NCBI GenBank assembly: GCA_963844575.1
Contig: CAWJOU010000005.1
Coordinates: 2,480,001 to 2,544,000 of the forward strand
Direction: 5' to 3'
Source of the DNA: DASZUK01 sp963844575
GTDB lineage: Bacteria > Actinomycetota > Acidimicrobiia > Acidimicrobiales > RAAP-2
DNA: 64,000 nt
The notes under the pieces are model-generated. The model made no database searches, was not told the DNA's origin, and saw only the letters and a list, made by a program, of their open reading frames with translations. Of the stretch, positions 18,053 through 25,666 are shown in pieces. The translations under genes and the position numbers were made by a program. Position 1 is the stretch's first letter, and the number at the start of each line of letters is the position of its first letter.

Positions 18053-19281
18053 CGCCACCGGCGCGGCCTCGGCCGCTGCAGGGGCTCCCCCTGCTCGAGG
18101 ATCTCGGACCCCTCCGGGGTCGACGGGTCCTCGTCCGCACCGACTTCAACGTCCCGCTCGGTGACGACGGCGACGGCCACCGGATCGTCGTCGACGACTT
18201 CCGGATCCGGGCCGCGCTGCCGACGCTCGAGTGGCTGCTCGCCGAGGGCGCGGACGTCACCGCGTGCAGTCACCTCGGCAACCCGCCCGGCGTCTGGGAC
18301 GCCTCGTTGACGATGGCCCCGGTACGCGATCGGTTGGCCGACCTCTGCCCGGGCGTCTCGCTGATGGAGAACCTCCGGTTCTCGCCGGGCGAGAAGGCCA
18401 ACGACCCGGCGTTCGTCGCGTCGCTGGTCGACGGGTTCGACGCGTACGTCAACGAAGCATTCGGCGTCGACCACCGCCGGCACGCGTCGGTGGTCGGGCC
18501 GCCGACGCGCCTGCCCAGCGCGGCCGGTCGCCGCCTGTCCAAGGAGGTCGAAGTCCTCGGCTGCCTGCTCGACGAGCCACCGCGGCCGTTCGTCGCGGTC
18601 GTCGGCGGGGCGAAGGTCGCGGACAAGCTGGGCGTGCTCAAATCGCTGGCCGGCAAGGTCGACGTCCTCGCGGTCGGCGGGGCGATGGCGTTCACGTTCC
18701 TCGTCGCCCTCGGCCGGGACGTCGGTGGATCGATGGTCGACCTCGACCGCGTCGAGGACTGCCGGCAACTGCTCAAGTCCGGGACCCGCGTCCTGCTGCC
18801 GACCGACGTCGTCGCGCTCGAACCGGGCGGGACGTTCGGGGCCCCCTGCGGCGAGCCGGGACCGCGAGGGGACACCAAGGTCGTCGGCACCGACCTGCCG
18901 GACGGCTGGCTCGGGCTCGACATCGGGCCGGAGACCGCGGCCGCGTTCGCCGACGCCGTCGCGAGTGCCCGCACCGTGCTGTGGAACGGTCCGCTCGGCG
19001 TCGTCGAGGACGACCGGTTCGCGGGCGGGACGCGTCGTGTCGCCCAGGCCGTCGCCGACTGCCCCGGCTTCACCGTCGTCGGCGGCGGCGACAGCGCCAG
19101 CGCGCTCGAACAGCTCGGGCTGGCCTGCCGGGTCGACTTCCTCTCGACCGGTGGCGGCGCGTCGCTGAAACTGGTCGAGTGCGGCGACCTGCCCGCGTTG
19201 GCCGCGCTGCGGGCGGCGCCGAACGCCCCGGGAGTACCGGGCGCCGGCCCGGCAGGGCGCTCCGGCGCCGTCTCGGCCTGA
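18049..19281 (+). CDS. pgk: phosphoglycerate kinase
   Basis: A 410-residue phosphoglycerate kinase, transferring phosphate from 1,3-bisphosphoglycerate to ADP. Key stretches are RRVLVRTDFNVPLGDDGDG, SHLGNPPGVWD, FSPGEKANDPAFV, FVAVVGGAKVADKLGVLKSL and VVGGGDSASALEQLGL with the C-terminal FLSTGGGASLKLVE. The substrate loop reads SHLGNPPG where SHLGRPKG is usual, so the Arg and Lys of that loop are replaced. The GTG start overlaps the gap stop. Confidence 0.96.
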   Translation: MTPPARPRPLQGLPLLEDLGPLRGRRVLVRTDFNVPLGDDGDGHRIVVDDFRIRAALPTLEWLLAEGADVTACSHLGNPPGVWDASLTMAPVRDRLADLCPGVSLMENLRFSPGEKANDPAFVASLVDGFDAYVNEAFGVDHRRHASVVGPPTRLPSAAGRRLSKEVEVLGCLLDEPPRPFVAVVGGAKVADKLGVLKSLAGKVDVLAVGGAMAFTFLVALGRDVGGSMVDLDRVEDCRQLLKSGTRVLLPTDVVALEPGGTFGAPCGEPGPRGDTKVVGTDLPDGWLGLDIGPETAAAFADAVASARTVLWNGPLGVVEDDRFAGGTRRVAQAVADCPGFTVVGGGDSASALEQLGLACRVDFLSTGGGASLKLVECGDLPALAALRAAPNAPGVPGAGPAGRSGAVSA

Positions 19282-19298
19282 GCCGGCCGGCGACGTCG

Positions 19299-20105
19299 AT
19301 GGCGAGCGCGAAGAAGTCCGGGGACCGCCGTCCGCTGGTCAGCGGCAACTGGAAGATGCACCACGACCACCTCGAGGCGCTCCACATGGTCCGTGACCTC
19401 GGGCTCCGCCTGAAACCGCCGGACGTCGCGCCGGTCGACGTGTCCGTCCACCCGCCGTTCACCGACCTGCGGACGGTGCAGACGCTCGTCGAGCAGGAGC
19501 GGATCCCCGTCGCCCTCGGCGCCCAGCACTGCCACGACCACGACCGCGGCGCGTTCACCGGCGAGGTGAGCCCGCAGATGCTCGCCCGCCTGGGCGTCGG
19601 CTACGTCATCGTCGGCCACTCCGAGCGCCGGCAGCTCTTCGGGATGACCGACGAGATGGTCGCGTCGACGCTGCGGGCGGTGCTCCGGCACGAGATGACG
19701 CCGATCTGCTGCGTCGGCGAGACCGGCGACGAGCGGGCGGCCGGACAGACCGAGGCGCGGCTGTCCACCCAGGTCAGGACGGCCCTGGACGGGCTGGCGG
19801 CCGAGCAGGTCGGTGGTCTCGTCGTCGCCTACGAGCCGGTCTGGGCGATCGGCACCGGCACCGCGGCGACGACGGTCGACGCCGAGGATGCCTGCGTCTT
19901 CATCCGAGGCCTGGTGGGGGAGATGGCCGGCCCGGAGGCGGCCGCGACCGTCCGCGTCCAGTACGGCGGGTCCGTCAACGCCGAGAACGCGGCCGACCTG
20001 ATGGCCGAGCCGGACGTCGACGGCCTGCTCGTCGGCGGAGCCAGCCTGGAGGCCGGGAGCTTCCTCGACATCATCCGCGCCGCCGGGGGCTGCTACCGTT
20101 CCTGA
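19299..20105 (+). CDS. tpiA: triosephosphate isomerase
   Basis: A 268-residue TIM, interconverting dihydroxyacetone phosphate and glyceraldehyde-3-phosphate. The catalytic Lys is in SGNWKMHHDH (about residue 19), the His in IVGHSERRQLFGM, and the catalytic Glu is about residue 179 in AYEPVWAIGTG. The C-terminal phosphate-binding loop is VDGLLVGGASLEAGSF. The ATG lies 17 nt after pgk, and a 66-nt gap separates it from secG. Confidence 0.96.
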   Translation: MASAKKSGDRRPLVSGNWKMHHDHLEALHMVRDLGLRLKPPDVAPVDVSVHPPFTDLRTVQTLVEQERIPVALGAQHCHDHDRGAFTGEVSPQMLARLGVGYVIVGHSERRQLFGMTDEMVASTLRAVLRHEMTPICCVGETGDERAAGQTEARLSTQVRTALDGLAAEQVGGLVVAYEPVWAIGTGTAATTVDAEDACVFIRGLVGEMAGPEAAATVRVQYGGSVNAENAADLMAEPDVDGLLVGGASLEAGSFLDIIRAAGGCYRS

Positions 20106-20171
20106 GCCGGCCCTGAACGGTCGGAGAACGGGCCACCGTCGGGGGCACGTGGTGTTCGAAGGAGCATTTCG

Positions 20172-20402
20172 GTGTTGACGTGGGTGTACATAGTGATCGA
20201 GGTCATGGCCGCGGTCGGGCTGATCTTCCTGATCCTCATGCACAGCGGCAAAGGTGGCGGCCTTTCCGACATGTTCGGCGGCAGCGTCGGCGCGGCCGCC
20301 CAGGGCTCGACGGTCGTCGAGCGGAACCTCGACCGGATCACCGTCACCGTCGCCCTGGTCTTCGCCTTCGCCACCATCACCCTGGACCTCCGGCTGCAGT
20401 GA
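20172..20402 (+). CDS. secG: preprotein translocase subunit SecG
   Basis: A 76-residue protein with the SecG pattern: a first transmembrane helix (VYIVIEVMAAVGLIFLILMH), a cytoplasmic loop SGKGGGLSDMFGG, and a second helix (ITVTVALVFAFATITLDLRL). It is the small accessory subunit of the SecYEG export channel. The GTG start is preceded by GGAGCA about 10 nt upstream. Its place after tpiA is conserved in actinobacteria. Its stop lies next to an alternative start of the downstream binding-protein gene. Confidence 0.93.
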   Translation: MLTWVYIVIEVMAAVGLIFLILMHSGKGGGLSDMFGGSVGAAAQGSTVVERNLDRITVTVALVFAFATITLDLRLQ

Positions 20403-20497
20403 GGCGGCCGGGCCGGCGCCCGGCTCCCCGTCGTCGAGGGGCCGACCGTCGACCAACTCATCGACCAGCCAGTCGTCGGGGGGTCCGCCGTGGAGTC

Positions 20498-22279
20498 GTG
20501 TGGCTCCCGCTGCTCGGCCTCGCGATCGCCGCGGTGGCCTGCGGCGGGCCCAGCCAGGCCGCGACGACGACCACGACGACGTACGTCCCGTGGGTCACCG
20601 GCACAGGCGGGACGATGACCCTCGGCATCGACCAGGCGCCGACCGGGTGCAACCCGAACTCGGCGCTCGGCAACACCTGGGCGGACCATCTCGTGCTCGA
20701 AGCCGTCCTCCCGAGCGCGTTCGTCGTCGACCCGTCCGACAGCTCCGTCTACGACTCCGCCGTCATCACGCAGGCCGAGCTGCAGAGCACGAGCCCGCAG
20801 CGGGTCGTCTACACGATCAACCCCAAGGCCGTCTGGTCCGACGGTCAGCCGATCACCGCCACCGACTTCATCTACGCCTGGCAGCAGCAGCGCGGCGGCG
20901 CCGACGACGACGGCGTCCCCGGCGGCGGGACGGCCAGCATCCTCGGCTACCGCGACATCAAATCCATCAAGGGCAGCAACCGCGGCCGCACGGTGACCGT
21001 CGTCTTCAAGACGCCGTACGCGGACTGGCAGGCCCTCTTCAACGACCTCCTGCCGGCCCACGTGATGGAGCAGGCCGGCTGGGACCCCGGCTGCAGCACC
21101 GTCGACCCGGCCATCGACCTGTCCGGCGGGCCGTTCGAGATCTCGTCGGTCACCGCCAACCAGATCGTGCTCAGCCGGAACCCGAAGTGGTGGGGCCAGG
21201 CGCCGTACCTCGACCGCTTCGTCATCCGGATCGCCGACAGCCCGACCCAGCTCACGAACTGGGTCACCAGCGGCCAGGTCGAGGTCGTCGCGCCCACGTC
21301 GTACGGCCAGGACTTCCTCGAGCAGGTCAGCAGCGACCCGACGCTCGACAGCAACTCGTCCGTCTCGTCCAGCTTCCTCCAGCTCGAGTTCTCGACGACG
21401 TCGCCGGTCACCGCGACCGTCGGCGTCCGCGAGGGCATCGCCCACGCCGTCGACCGGCAGACCCTCGTCGACACGATCGTCGGCTGGGACAACACCGGCA
21501 TCGTGCCGTCGGCCAGCCACCTCTACTCCCAGTCGCAGGGCACATACCCGTCGCCGCGGATGCCAGCCCTCCAGTTCAGCGGCCAGCCCGGCTACACGCC
21601 GCCGGCGACGTCCGCCGCGCCAACGCCCGCCCAACCGTTCCCGACGACCGACGACCCGTCGAGCACCGACGACGACCTGACCGATGCCGGCTACGTACGC
21701 GGGCCGACCGGCCCGTGGGAGCTGCCGACCGGCGCGCCGCTGACCGTCAAGGTCGCCATCGACGAGGGCGATGCCTGGGCCGCCCAGACCGGTGCCCTGC
21801 TCGTCCAGCAGCTGCAGACCGCCGGCATCGGGACGACGACCGTCCTGGCCGACAGCACCGCCGCGGCCGGGATGGACCTCGCCACCGGCGCCGCCGACGC
21901 GGCCGTCCTGCCGTTCACATCGACGCCGTACCCGACGCAGGCGATCGCCTGGTACACGCCGCTGCTCGGCCCGCCGGGACACGACGGCTCCGAGAACTGG
22001 TCGAACGTCGACGACCCGACGCTGAACTCACTGCTCACCAAGGCCGCCCAGCAGCTCAACCCGAACACCGCCAGCCCGCTCTACACACAGGCCGACGCCC
22101 TGCTGTGGAAGCAGATGGTCGCCCTGCCGCTCTTCGCCGAGCCGTCCGCGATGGCTTGGTCCGCGTACACGTCTGGCGTCGGCCCGAACCCGAACGGCGC
22201 CAACCTGCTGTGGTTCCCCCAGGACTGGGCGGTCCGGGTCCCGCCGACCAGCCAGAACACCGTGCCGGGGAGCAGCTGA
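20498..22279 (+). CDS. ABC transporter solute-binding lipoprotein, peptide/family 5
   Basis: A roughly 593-residue family 5 solute-binding protein, usually the receptor for peptides, nickel or oligosaccharides. The N-terminus is a hydrophobic signal with a lipobox-like AAVAC at the end and a Thr-rich linker. Family features follow: VYTINPKAVWSDGQPITATD, FIYAWQQQ, GGPFEISSVTANQIVLSRNP. The GTG at 20498 puts the signal peptide at the very start. An in-frame GTG at 20399 overlaps the secG stop and would add 33 basic residues. No permease or ATPase gene follows; tRNA-Leu is next, so its transporter partners are elsewhere or missing. Confidence 0.85.
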   Translation: MWLPLLGLAIAAVACGGPSQAATTTTTTYVPWVTGTGGTMTLGIDQAPTGCNPNSALGNTWADHLVLEAVLPSAFVVDPSDSSVYDSAVITQAELQSTSPQRVVYTINPKAVWSDGQPITATDFIYAWQQQRGGADDDGVPGGGTASILGYRDIKSIKGSNRGRTVTVVFKTPYADWQALFNDLLPAHVMEQAGWDPGCSTVDPAIDLSGGPFEISSVTANQIVLSRNPKWWGQAPYLDRFVIRIADSPTQLTNWVTSGQVEVVAPTSYGQDFLEQVSSDPTLDSNSSVSSSFLQLEFSTTSPVTATVGVREGIAHAVDRQTLVDTIVGWDNTGIVPSASHLYSQSQGTYPSPRMPALQFSGQPGYTPPATSAAPTPAQPFPTTDDPSSTDDDLTDAGYVRGPTGPWELPTGAPLTVKVAIDEGDAWAAQTGALLVQQLQTAGIGTTTVLADSTAAAGMDLATGAADAAVLPFTSTPYPTQAIAWYTPLLGPPGHDGSENWSNVDDPTLNSLLTKAAQQLNPNTASPLYTQADALLWKQMVALPLFAEPSAMAWSAYTSGVGPNPNGANLLWFPQDWAVRVPPTSQNTVPGSS

Positions 22280-22410
22280 CCGGTCAGGGGCGAGCAGTGA
22301 ACGGGCTGGCGGAGACGGCGGGGTCGGGGAGCGGACCGCTCCACGGCCGCCGGGGGCCGGGTCCGCGACGCGCTAGCATTGACAAGCTCAGCGTCCGGAA
22401 GGACGGCTAC

Positions 22411-22494
22411 GTCGGAGTGGCGGAATAGGCAGACGCGCCAGCTTGAGGGGCTGGTGCCCGCAAGGGCGTGGGGGTTCAAGTCCCCCCTCCGACA
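22411..22494 (+). tRNA. tRNA-Leu (anticodon GAG)
   Basis: A complete tRNA-Leu cloverleaf. The acceptor stem GTCGGAG pairs with CTCCGAC, with discriminator A. The anticodon arm CCAGC-TTGAGGG-GCTGG gives GAG. There is a long class II variable arm (TGCCCGCAAGGGCGT) and a T arm GGGGG-TTCAAGT-CCCCC. CCA is not encoded. The 3' part is the attachment site of the element that follows: from the T arm on, the sequence recurs at 33380-33398. The tRNA stays intact after integration. Confidence 0.96.
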
Positions 22495-24131
22495 CGCTCT
22501 GTTGTACACGCGCCCGCAGGCCGCGCTTCCGCCCGGAGCGTCCGCCGGTCAGGGTCGTAGACAACGGAAATGCCCAGGTCGGCATAGACGATCGCCTTGT
22601 CGGCTGGATCGGCGTCCGGAAGCACCCGTGCGACGTCGCCAAGGTTTTCGATCAGTTCTCGGACATCGTCGGCCGTGCGGGGTCCAGAGGGGGCGCAGAG
22701 CGCAAGCTCGCCTTCCGCCGTCAGCCGATCGGCCTGCACTTCGGACATCCACCCGGTCACGACGACCGGATCCGCTCCGCTGTCGAGAGCCGCCCGGTAC
22801 TTCGTCAGCCGGTCGTCGCAGTCGGCAAGCTTCCGGCGCGCTGCTTCTGCTCGGGCCTCGGCCGCCTCGTCGACCTCTCCGGCCGCAACCATCGTGGCGA
22901 TGGTCTCGTCGATGTTCTCGGGATCGAAGAGCCGCGCCAACCAACGGTCGAGTTCCGGGATGATCGACGACTCCCGAACGTAGGCGGCCTTCGGATGGTC
23001 GATCCGGTTGGCGAGGGCGTACTCGGATGGGAAGCGGCAGCGATAGTGCGCGGCGTCGTGGTTCCAGGCCCCTTGCATCCGACGTCCGCAGGAGCCACAC
23101 CAGACGAGCCCGCTGAGCACGTAGCAGCGCCGGCTGGCCCGTGACTTCCTGACCGTCGGGCGGCGCGCATGGGCGGCCATCTGTGCCTGGACGGCGGCGA
23201 AGTCCTCCGAGCTGATCAGAGCCTCGTGCGTAGGCTCCGTTGACCAGATCCAATCCGAGCTGTCGTTCCAGCGGAGCTTCGTCTGGTGTCCGGCGGCGAC
23301 ATCCTCGACGTCCAGCAGCACCTCATCGCGCCGCTGCCGGTTCCAGACCTGCCGTCCGGTGTACCGAGGGTTCAGAAGGATCGAACGGACGGCACCCTTC
23401 GACCACGCCCGCCCATCGCGGTGTCGGTTTCGCCCTGGGTCATGAGCAGCGGGGGAGGGGATGCCGTCTCGGGTCATCAACTCGGCCACCGCGTAGATGC
23501 CCTTGCCGGACAAATACTCGGCGTAGATGCGCTTCACGACTGGCGCTGCGATCGGGTCAGGCTCAAGCCGATGGAGACGTTGGCCGATCGCAGCCTTCCC
23601 GGGGTTGGGGTGGGCACCAGCGTCGGCCAGTTGGTAGCCGTAGGGCGGACGGCCCCCGAGGAAGCGACCCTCGACCTTCGCCTGCGCGGCCATTGCTGAC
23701 CGCACGCGGATCTTGATCCGGTTCCGCTCACCCTTCGACATGCCGCCGTAGAGCGCCATCACCAACTCGTGGGCGTCGGAGCCCGGGTCGACCTTCCCGC
23801 CGACCTCCGGGACCCACAGCTCGACGTCGTAGTGCGTGAATACGGGAAACGTGAGTCCGAACTGTCCGCCGTAGAAGGCCCTAGCCGGCTCGCCGATGAC
23901 GACGGCGTCGAACCCCCGGTCGGGCCGCTTGAACGCCTCCAGCAGTGCCAGGGCTTCGGGGCGCCGCTTCCACGGGAGAGACCGGGACTTGCCGATATCG
24001 AAGAACTCGGCGACAACGATGCCGCCGTGTGGCTCGATGAGAGAGCTGGCTCGGGAGAGCTGCCACTGCTTCGAGGAGGTCGGGTCCTGCTGGTCTTCCG
24101 TGGAGACCCGGCCGTAGAACGCGAACCTCAT
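22476..24131 (-). CDS. large serine recombinase (site-specific integrase)
   Basis: A 551-residue large serine recombinase. The resolvase-type catalytic domain starts MRFAFYGRVSTEDQ (nucleophile Ser10) with a conserved GEPARAFYGGQ further on. A recombinase domain includes GRFLGGRPPYGYQL and ILLNPRYTGRQVWNRQ. A zinc-ribbon region follows (YVLSGLVWCGSCGRRMQG) and then a coiled-coil C-terminus. The last codons are read from the complementary strand of the tRNA-Leu T arm and acceptor stem, so the integrase reading frame and attL overlap. It is preceded by and overlaps (ATGA) the 24128 gene, suggesting one transcript from the control region at 24.83 kb. Confidence 0.93.
   Translation of the reverse strand: MRFAFYGRVSTEDQQDPTSSKQWQLSRASSLIEPHGGIVVAEFFDIGKSRSLPWKRRPEALALLEAFKRPDRGFDAVVIGEPARAFYGGQFGLTFPVFTHYDVELWVPEVGGKVDPGSDAHELVMALYGGMSKGERNRIKIRVRSAMAAQAKVEGRFLGGRPPYGYQLADAGAHPNPGKAAIGQRLHRLEPDPIAAPVVKRIYAEYLSGKGIYAVAELMTRDGIPSPAAHDPGRNRHRDGRAWSKGAVRSILLNPRYTGRQVWNRQRRDEVLLDVEDVAAGHQTKLRWNDSSDWIWSTEPTHEALISSEDFAAVQAQMAAHARRPTVRKSRASRRCYVLSGLVWCGSCGRRMQGAWNHDAAHYRCRFPSEYALANRIDHPKAAYVRESSIIPELDRWLARLFDPENIDETIATMVAAGEVDEAAEARAEAARRKLADCDDRLTKYRAALDSGADPVVVTGWMSEVQADRLTAEGELALCAPSGPRTADDVRELIENLGDVARVLPDADPADKAIVYADLGISVVYDPDRRTLRAEARPAGACTTERVGGGT
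22479..22497. repeat. attachment site attL (in tRNA-Leu)
   Basis: AGTCCCCCCTCCGACACGC, the T-arm/acceptor 3' end of tRNA-Leu plus three bases, identical to the copy at 33380-33398. Large serine recombinases usually cross over at a 2-bp core, so the actual crossover lies somewhere within this shared stretch. Confidence 0.85.
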
Positions 24132-24829
24132 CGGTGCTCCTTCTCAGTCATGGACACTTCATCCAGTCTCGGACCCGGAAGGTAACCCTCCGCTCCAGCT
24201 CCCCGACTAACAAGAAAGCCCTTTTTGACGGCGTTCTTTACCCGGGTCCGCATGGTCTCCTCGACCCATCCCCACTCGTCTGCAAGCCGTACGACGACGT
24301 GCTTCGCGTCCACGCGCTGGAGATCAAGAATGGCGTTGGCGACCTCCCGATACTCCTCATCCGCGATTCCCTTGGGTCCCCGTCTGGGTTCCTGGTCCGG
24401 GAACGAGCTAAGGGCCTCCAAGTCGCTCTTGACCATCTCTCGATGGCCGCGAGCGATACGCCCGATCAGTGTGTCGTCTTTGCTTCGGCGGGAGGGGGGC
24501 TTTTTGAGGTCGGACACGCGCTGACGCTGATCCTCGGAGACCTTGACGATCATCTCGCGAATCAGGCGCCCGACCGGGATGCTGTGCAGCAACTGGCCCG
24601 TCACCACGAAGTCCTGTGGATCTGGTGTCCCGCTAACGCTGTTGCCGAGCCACCGCAGACGAAGGTCAACCAAGACCGGGGCACCGTCCCGACTGCCAAC
24701 CAGAGCCCATAGCCACCAGCCGGTCGGGTGCGACGCCAGTAGCTCACCCACTACGCCGGCAGCAGCACCTTTCGGTGGGGCAGTGACATCCGTCAGATGC
24801 CAGTCGTCAGAGCGCACCCTGGTCGCCAT
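24128..24829 (-). CDS. hypothetical protein cotranscribed with the integrase
   Basis: A 233-residue protein I do not recognise. The N-terminal half is mixed alpha/beta (GWWLWALVGSRDGAPVLVDL). The C-terminal half resembles a small helical DNA-binding segment (DEEYREVANAILDLQRVDAK, then LADEWGWVEETMRTRVKNAV and KKGFLVSRG), like a replication/regulation winged helix. Its stop overlaps the integrase ATG. Its start codon lies inside operator 1, and a TTGCAA-17-TAACCT promoter sits so close that the mRNA would be leaderless. It could be an integrase accessory or regulatory protein; that is inference. Confidence 0.75.
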   Translation of the reverse strand: MATRVRSDDWHLTDVTAPPKGAAAGVVGELLASHPTGWWLWALVGSRDGAPVLVDLRLRWLGNSVSGTPDPQDFVVTGQLLHSIPVGRLIREMIVKVSEDQRQRVSDLKKPPSRRSKDDTLIGRIARGHREMVKSDLEALSSFPDQEPRRGPKGIADEEYREVANAILDLQRVDAKHVVVRLADEWGWVEETMRTRVKNAVKKGFLVSRGAGAEGYLPGPRLDEVSMTEKEHR

Positions 24830-24856
24830 GTCACTAGGTTAGTCGGCCTAGTGACA
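24829..24856. promoter_or_regulatory. operator 1 (perfect inverted repeat) over the integrase-operon promoter
   Basis: TGTCACTAGG-N8-CCTAGTGACA, a perfect 10-bp inverted repeat. It overlaps the start codon of the 24128-24829 gene and the -10 region of its likely promoter. On the minus strand the promoter reads TTGCAA (24864-24859), 17 nt, TAACCT (24841-24836), 6 nt, then ATG. The same half-sites with the same 8-nt spacer recur at 24929-24955. Confidence 0.8.
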
Positions 24857-24928
24857 TTTTGCAAGGGCTACGGCGGTGGGTTCCACGGTCAGACCGACCT
24901 GGTGAGTTCCGTTGCAGCGATGTCATAC

Positions 24929-24955
24929 TGCACTAGGTTATTCGACCTAGTTACA
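24929..24955. promoter_or_regulatory. operator 2 upstream of the XRE regulator
   Basis: An imperfect copy of operator 1: TGCACTAGG-N8-CCTAGTTACA, 6 bp of perfect dyad (ACTAGG/CCTAGT) with the same 8-nt spacer (TTATTCGA against TTAGTCGG). It ends 9 nt before the GTG of the XRE gene and overlaps a TACAAT -10-like sequence (24952-24957). A leaderless, autoregulated transcript is the simplest reading. Confidence 0.75.
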
Positions 24956-24963
24956 ATTAGGCC

Positions 24964-25191
24964 GTGCAGCACGATCTTGAGGAACTACTACGGGCGAAAC
25001 GGGAACTCCCGACCCCTGCTATGCGGCGGGCCATCCGGGAAGCAGCCGGGGCGACCCGAGACGATGTAGCCCGAGAGGTTGGTGTCAGCCGCTTCGCTGT
25101 TCTGCAGTGGGAGGCGGGCACTCGATCACCGTCTCGGCGACACATCGTTGGGTACCTCCGCGCCCTGGACGAATTGCGGGCCGTCCTGTGA
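24964..25191 (+). CDS. XRE-family helix-turn-helix regulator
   Basis: A 75-residue, single-domain HTH_3 protein. The helix-turn-helix is TRDDVAREVGVSRFAVLQWE, followed by AGTRSPSRRHIVGYLRALDE, the usual fourth and fifth helices. The GTG start has no ribosome binding site, but a TACAAT box lies 6 nt upstream, suggesting leaderless translation. It faces the integrase operon across a 134-nt control region with two matching operators, so it is the obvious repressor of both directions, like a compact lysogeny switch. The next small gene starts within its stop (TGATG). Confidence 0.88.
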   Translation: MQHDLEELLRAKRELPTPAMRRAIREAAGATRDDVAREVGVSRFAVLQWEAGTRSPSRRHIVGYLRALDELRAVL

Positions 25192-25337
25192 TGAGCGTCC
25201 CGACCGACCCGCCCCCCGTGGACGTCCCTTTGGCCCCGCCGATCCTCACTCCACGGGCCGCCCGGGCCCTCTTGCGAATCCTCGTCGCCGCCAGCGGACG
25301 CCCGGTAGTCCGGACACAAGGTCGGATTGCCGCATGA
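25191..25337 (+). CDS. small hypothetical protein, 48 aa
   Basis: A 48-residue frame whose ATG overlaps the XRE stop (TGATG) and whose own stop overlaps the next ATG. The first half is Pro-rich and the second a basic amphipathic helix (PRAARALLRILVAA). No family recognised. The stop-start chaining through this stretch, rather than conservation, is the reason to call it. Confidence 0.5.
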   Translation: MSVPTDPPPVDVPLAPPILTPRAARALLRILVAASGRPVVRTQGRIAA

Positions 25338-25666
25338 CCGGCCTGCCGGTCTCGGCCCGAGCCGACAGCAGTGCGCAACGCTCAACGACTCAAGGAGGGG
25401 GGAGGGAGAGGCCAGAGCTTTCCCGTGTACTCGGACGATCGGCCACCCATCCGGGTCAACGACGTGGAGCCGGCGTGATCGTTCTCCAACACCTGAGCCC
25501 GGAGACGTTGAGGGACCTGGCGGGAGCGATCACAGCACGTCGTCCCTCCACGATCTCCAGGCGTCGGCTAACCCCGGAGGGCGTCGAACAGCTAGCCGAC
25601 ATGCTCATCGCCGGTCAGAAGCCGACGATCGGGTTCTTCCGACGCAACTGGCGGGACGTATCGTGA
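25334..25666 (+). CDS. hypothetical protein, 110 aa or 63 aa
   Basis: An open frame between the XRE/48-aa genes and the RepA-like ATPase. ATG 25334 overlaps the previous stop. A later GTG at 25475 gives a better-looking 63-residue protein starting VIVLQHLSPETLRDLAGAIT. The first 47 residues are low-quality coding sequence (Arg/Ser/Gly-rich). The C-terminal part is helical (LTPEGVEQLADMLIAGQKP). Its stop overlaps the GTG of the ATPase gene. No family recognised. Confidence 0.5.
   Translation: MTGLPVSARADSSAQRSTTQGGGRERPELSRVLGRSATHPGQRRGAGVIVLQHLSPETLRDLAGAITARRPSTISRRRLTPEGVEQLADMLIAGQKPTIGFFRRNWRDVS

Noticed and set aside
22081..22509. Open frame on the minus strand across tRNA-Leu (RRGDLNPHALAG type)
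   Set aside because: This is the familiar false protein read from the antisense strand of a tRNA-Leu/Ser gene.
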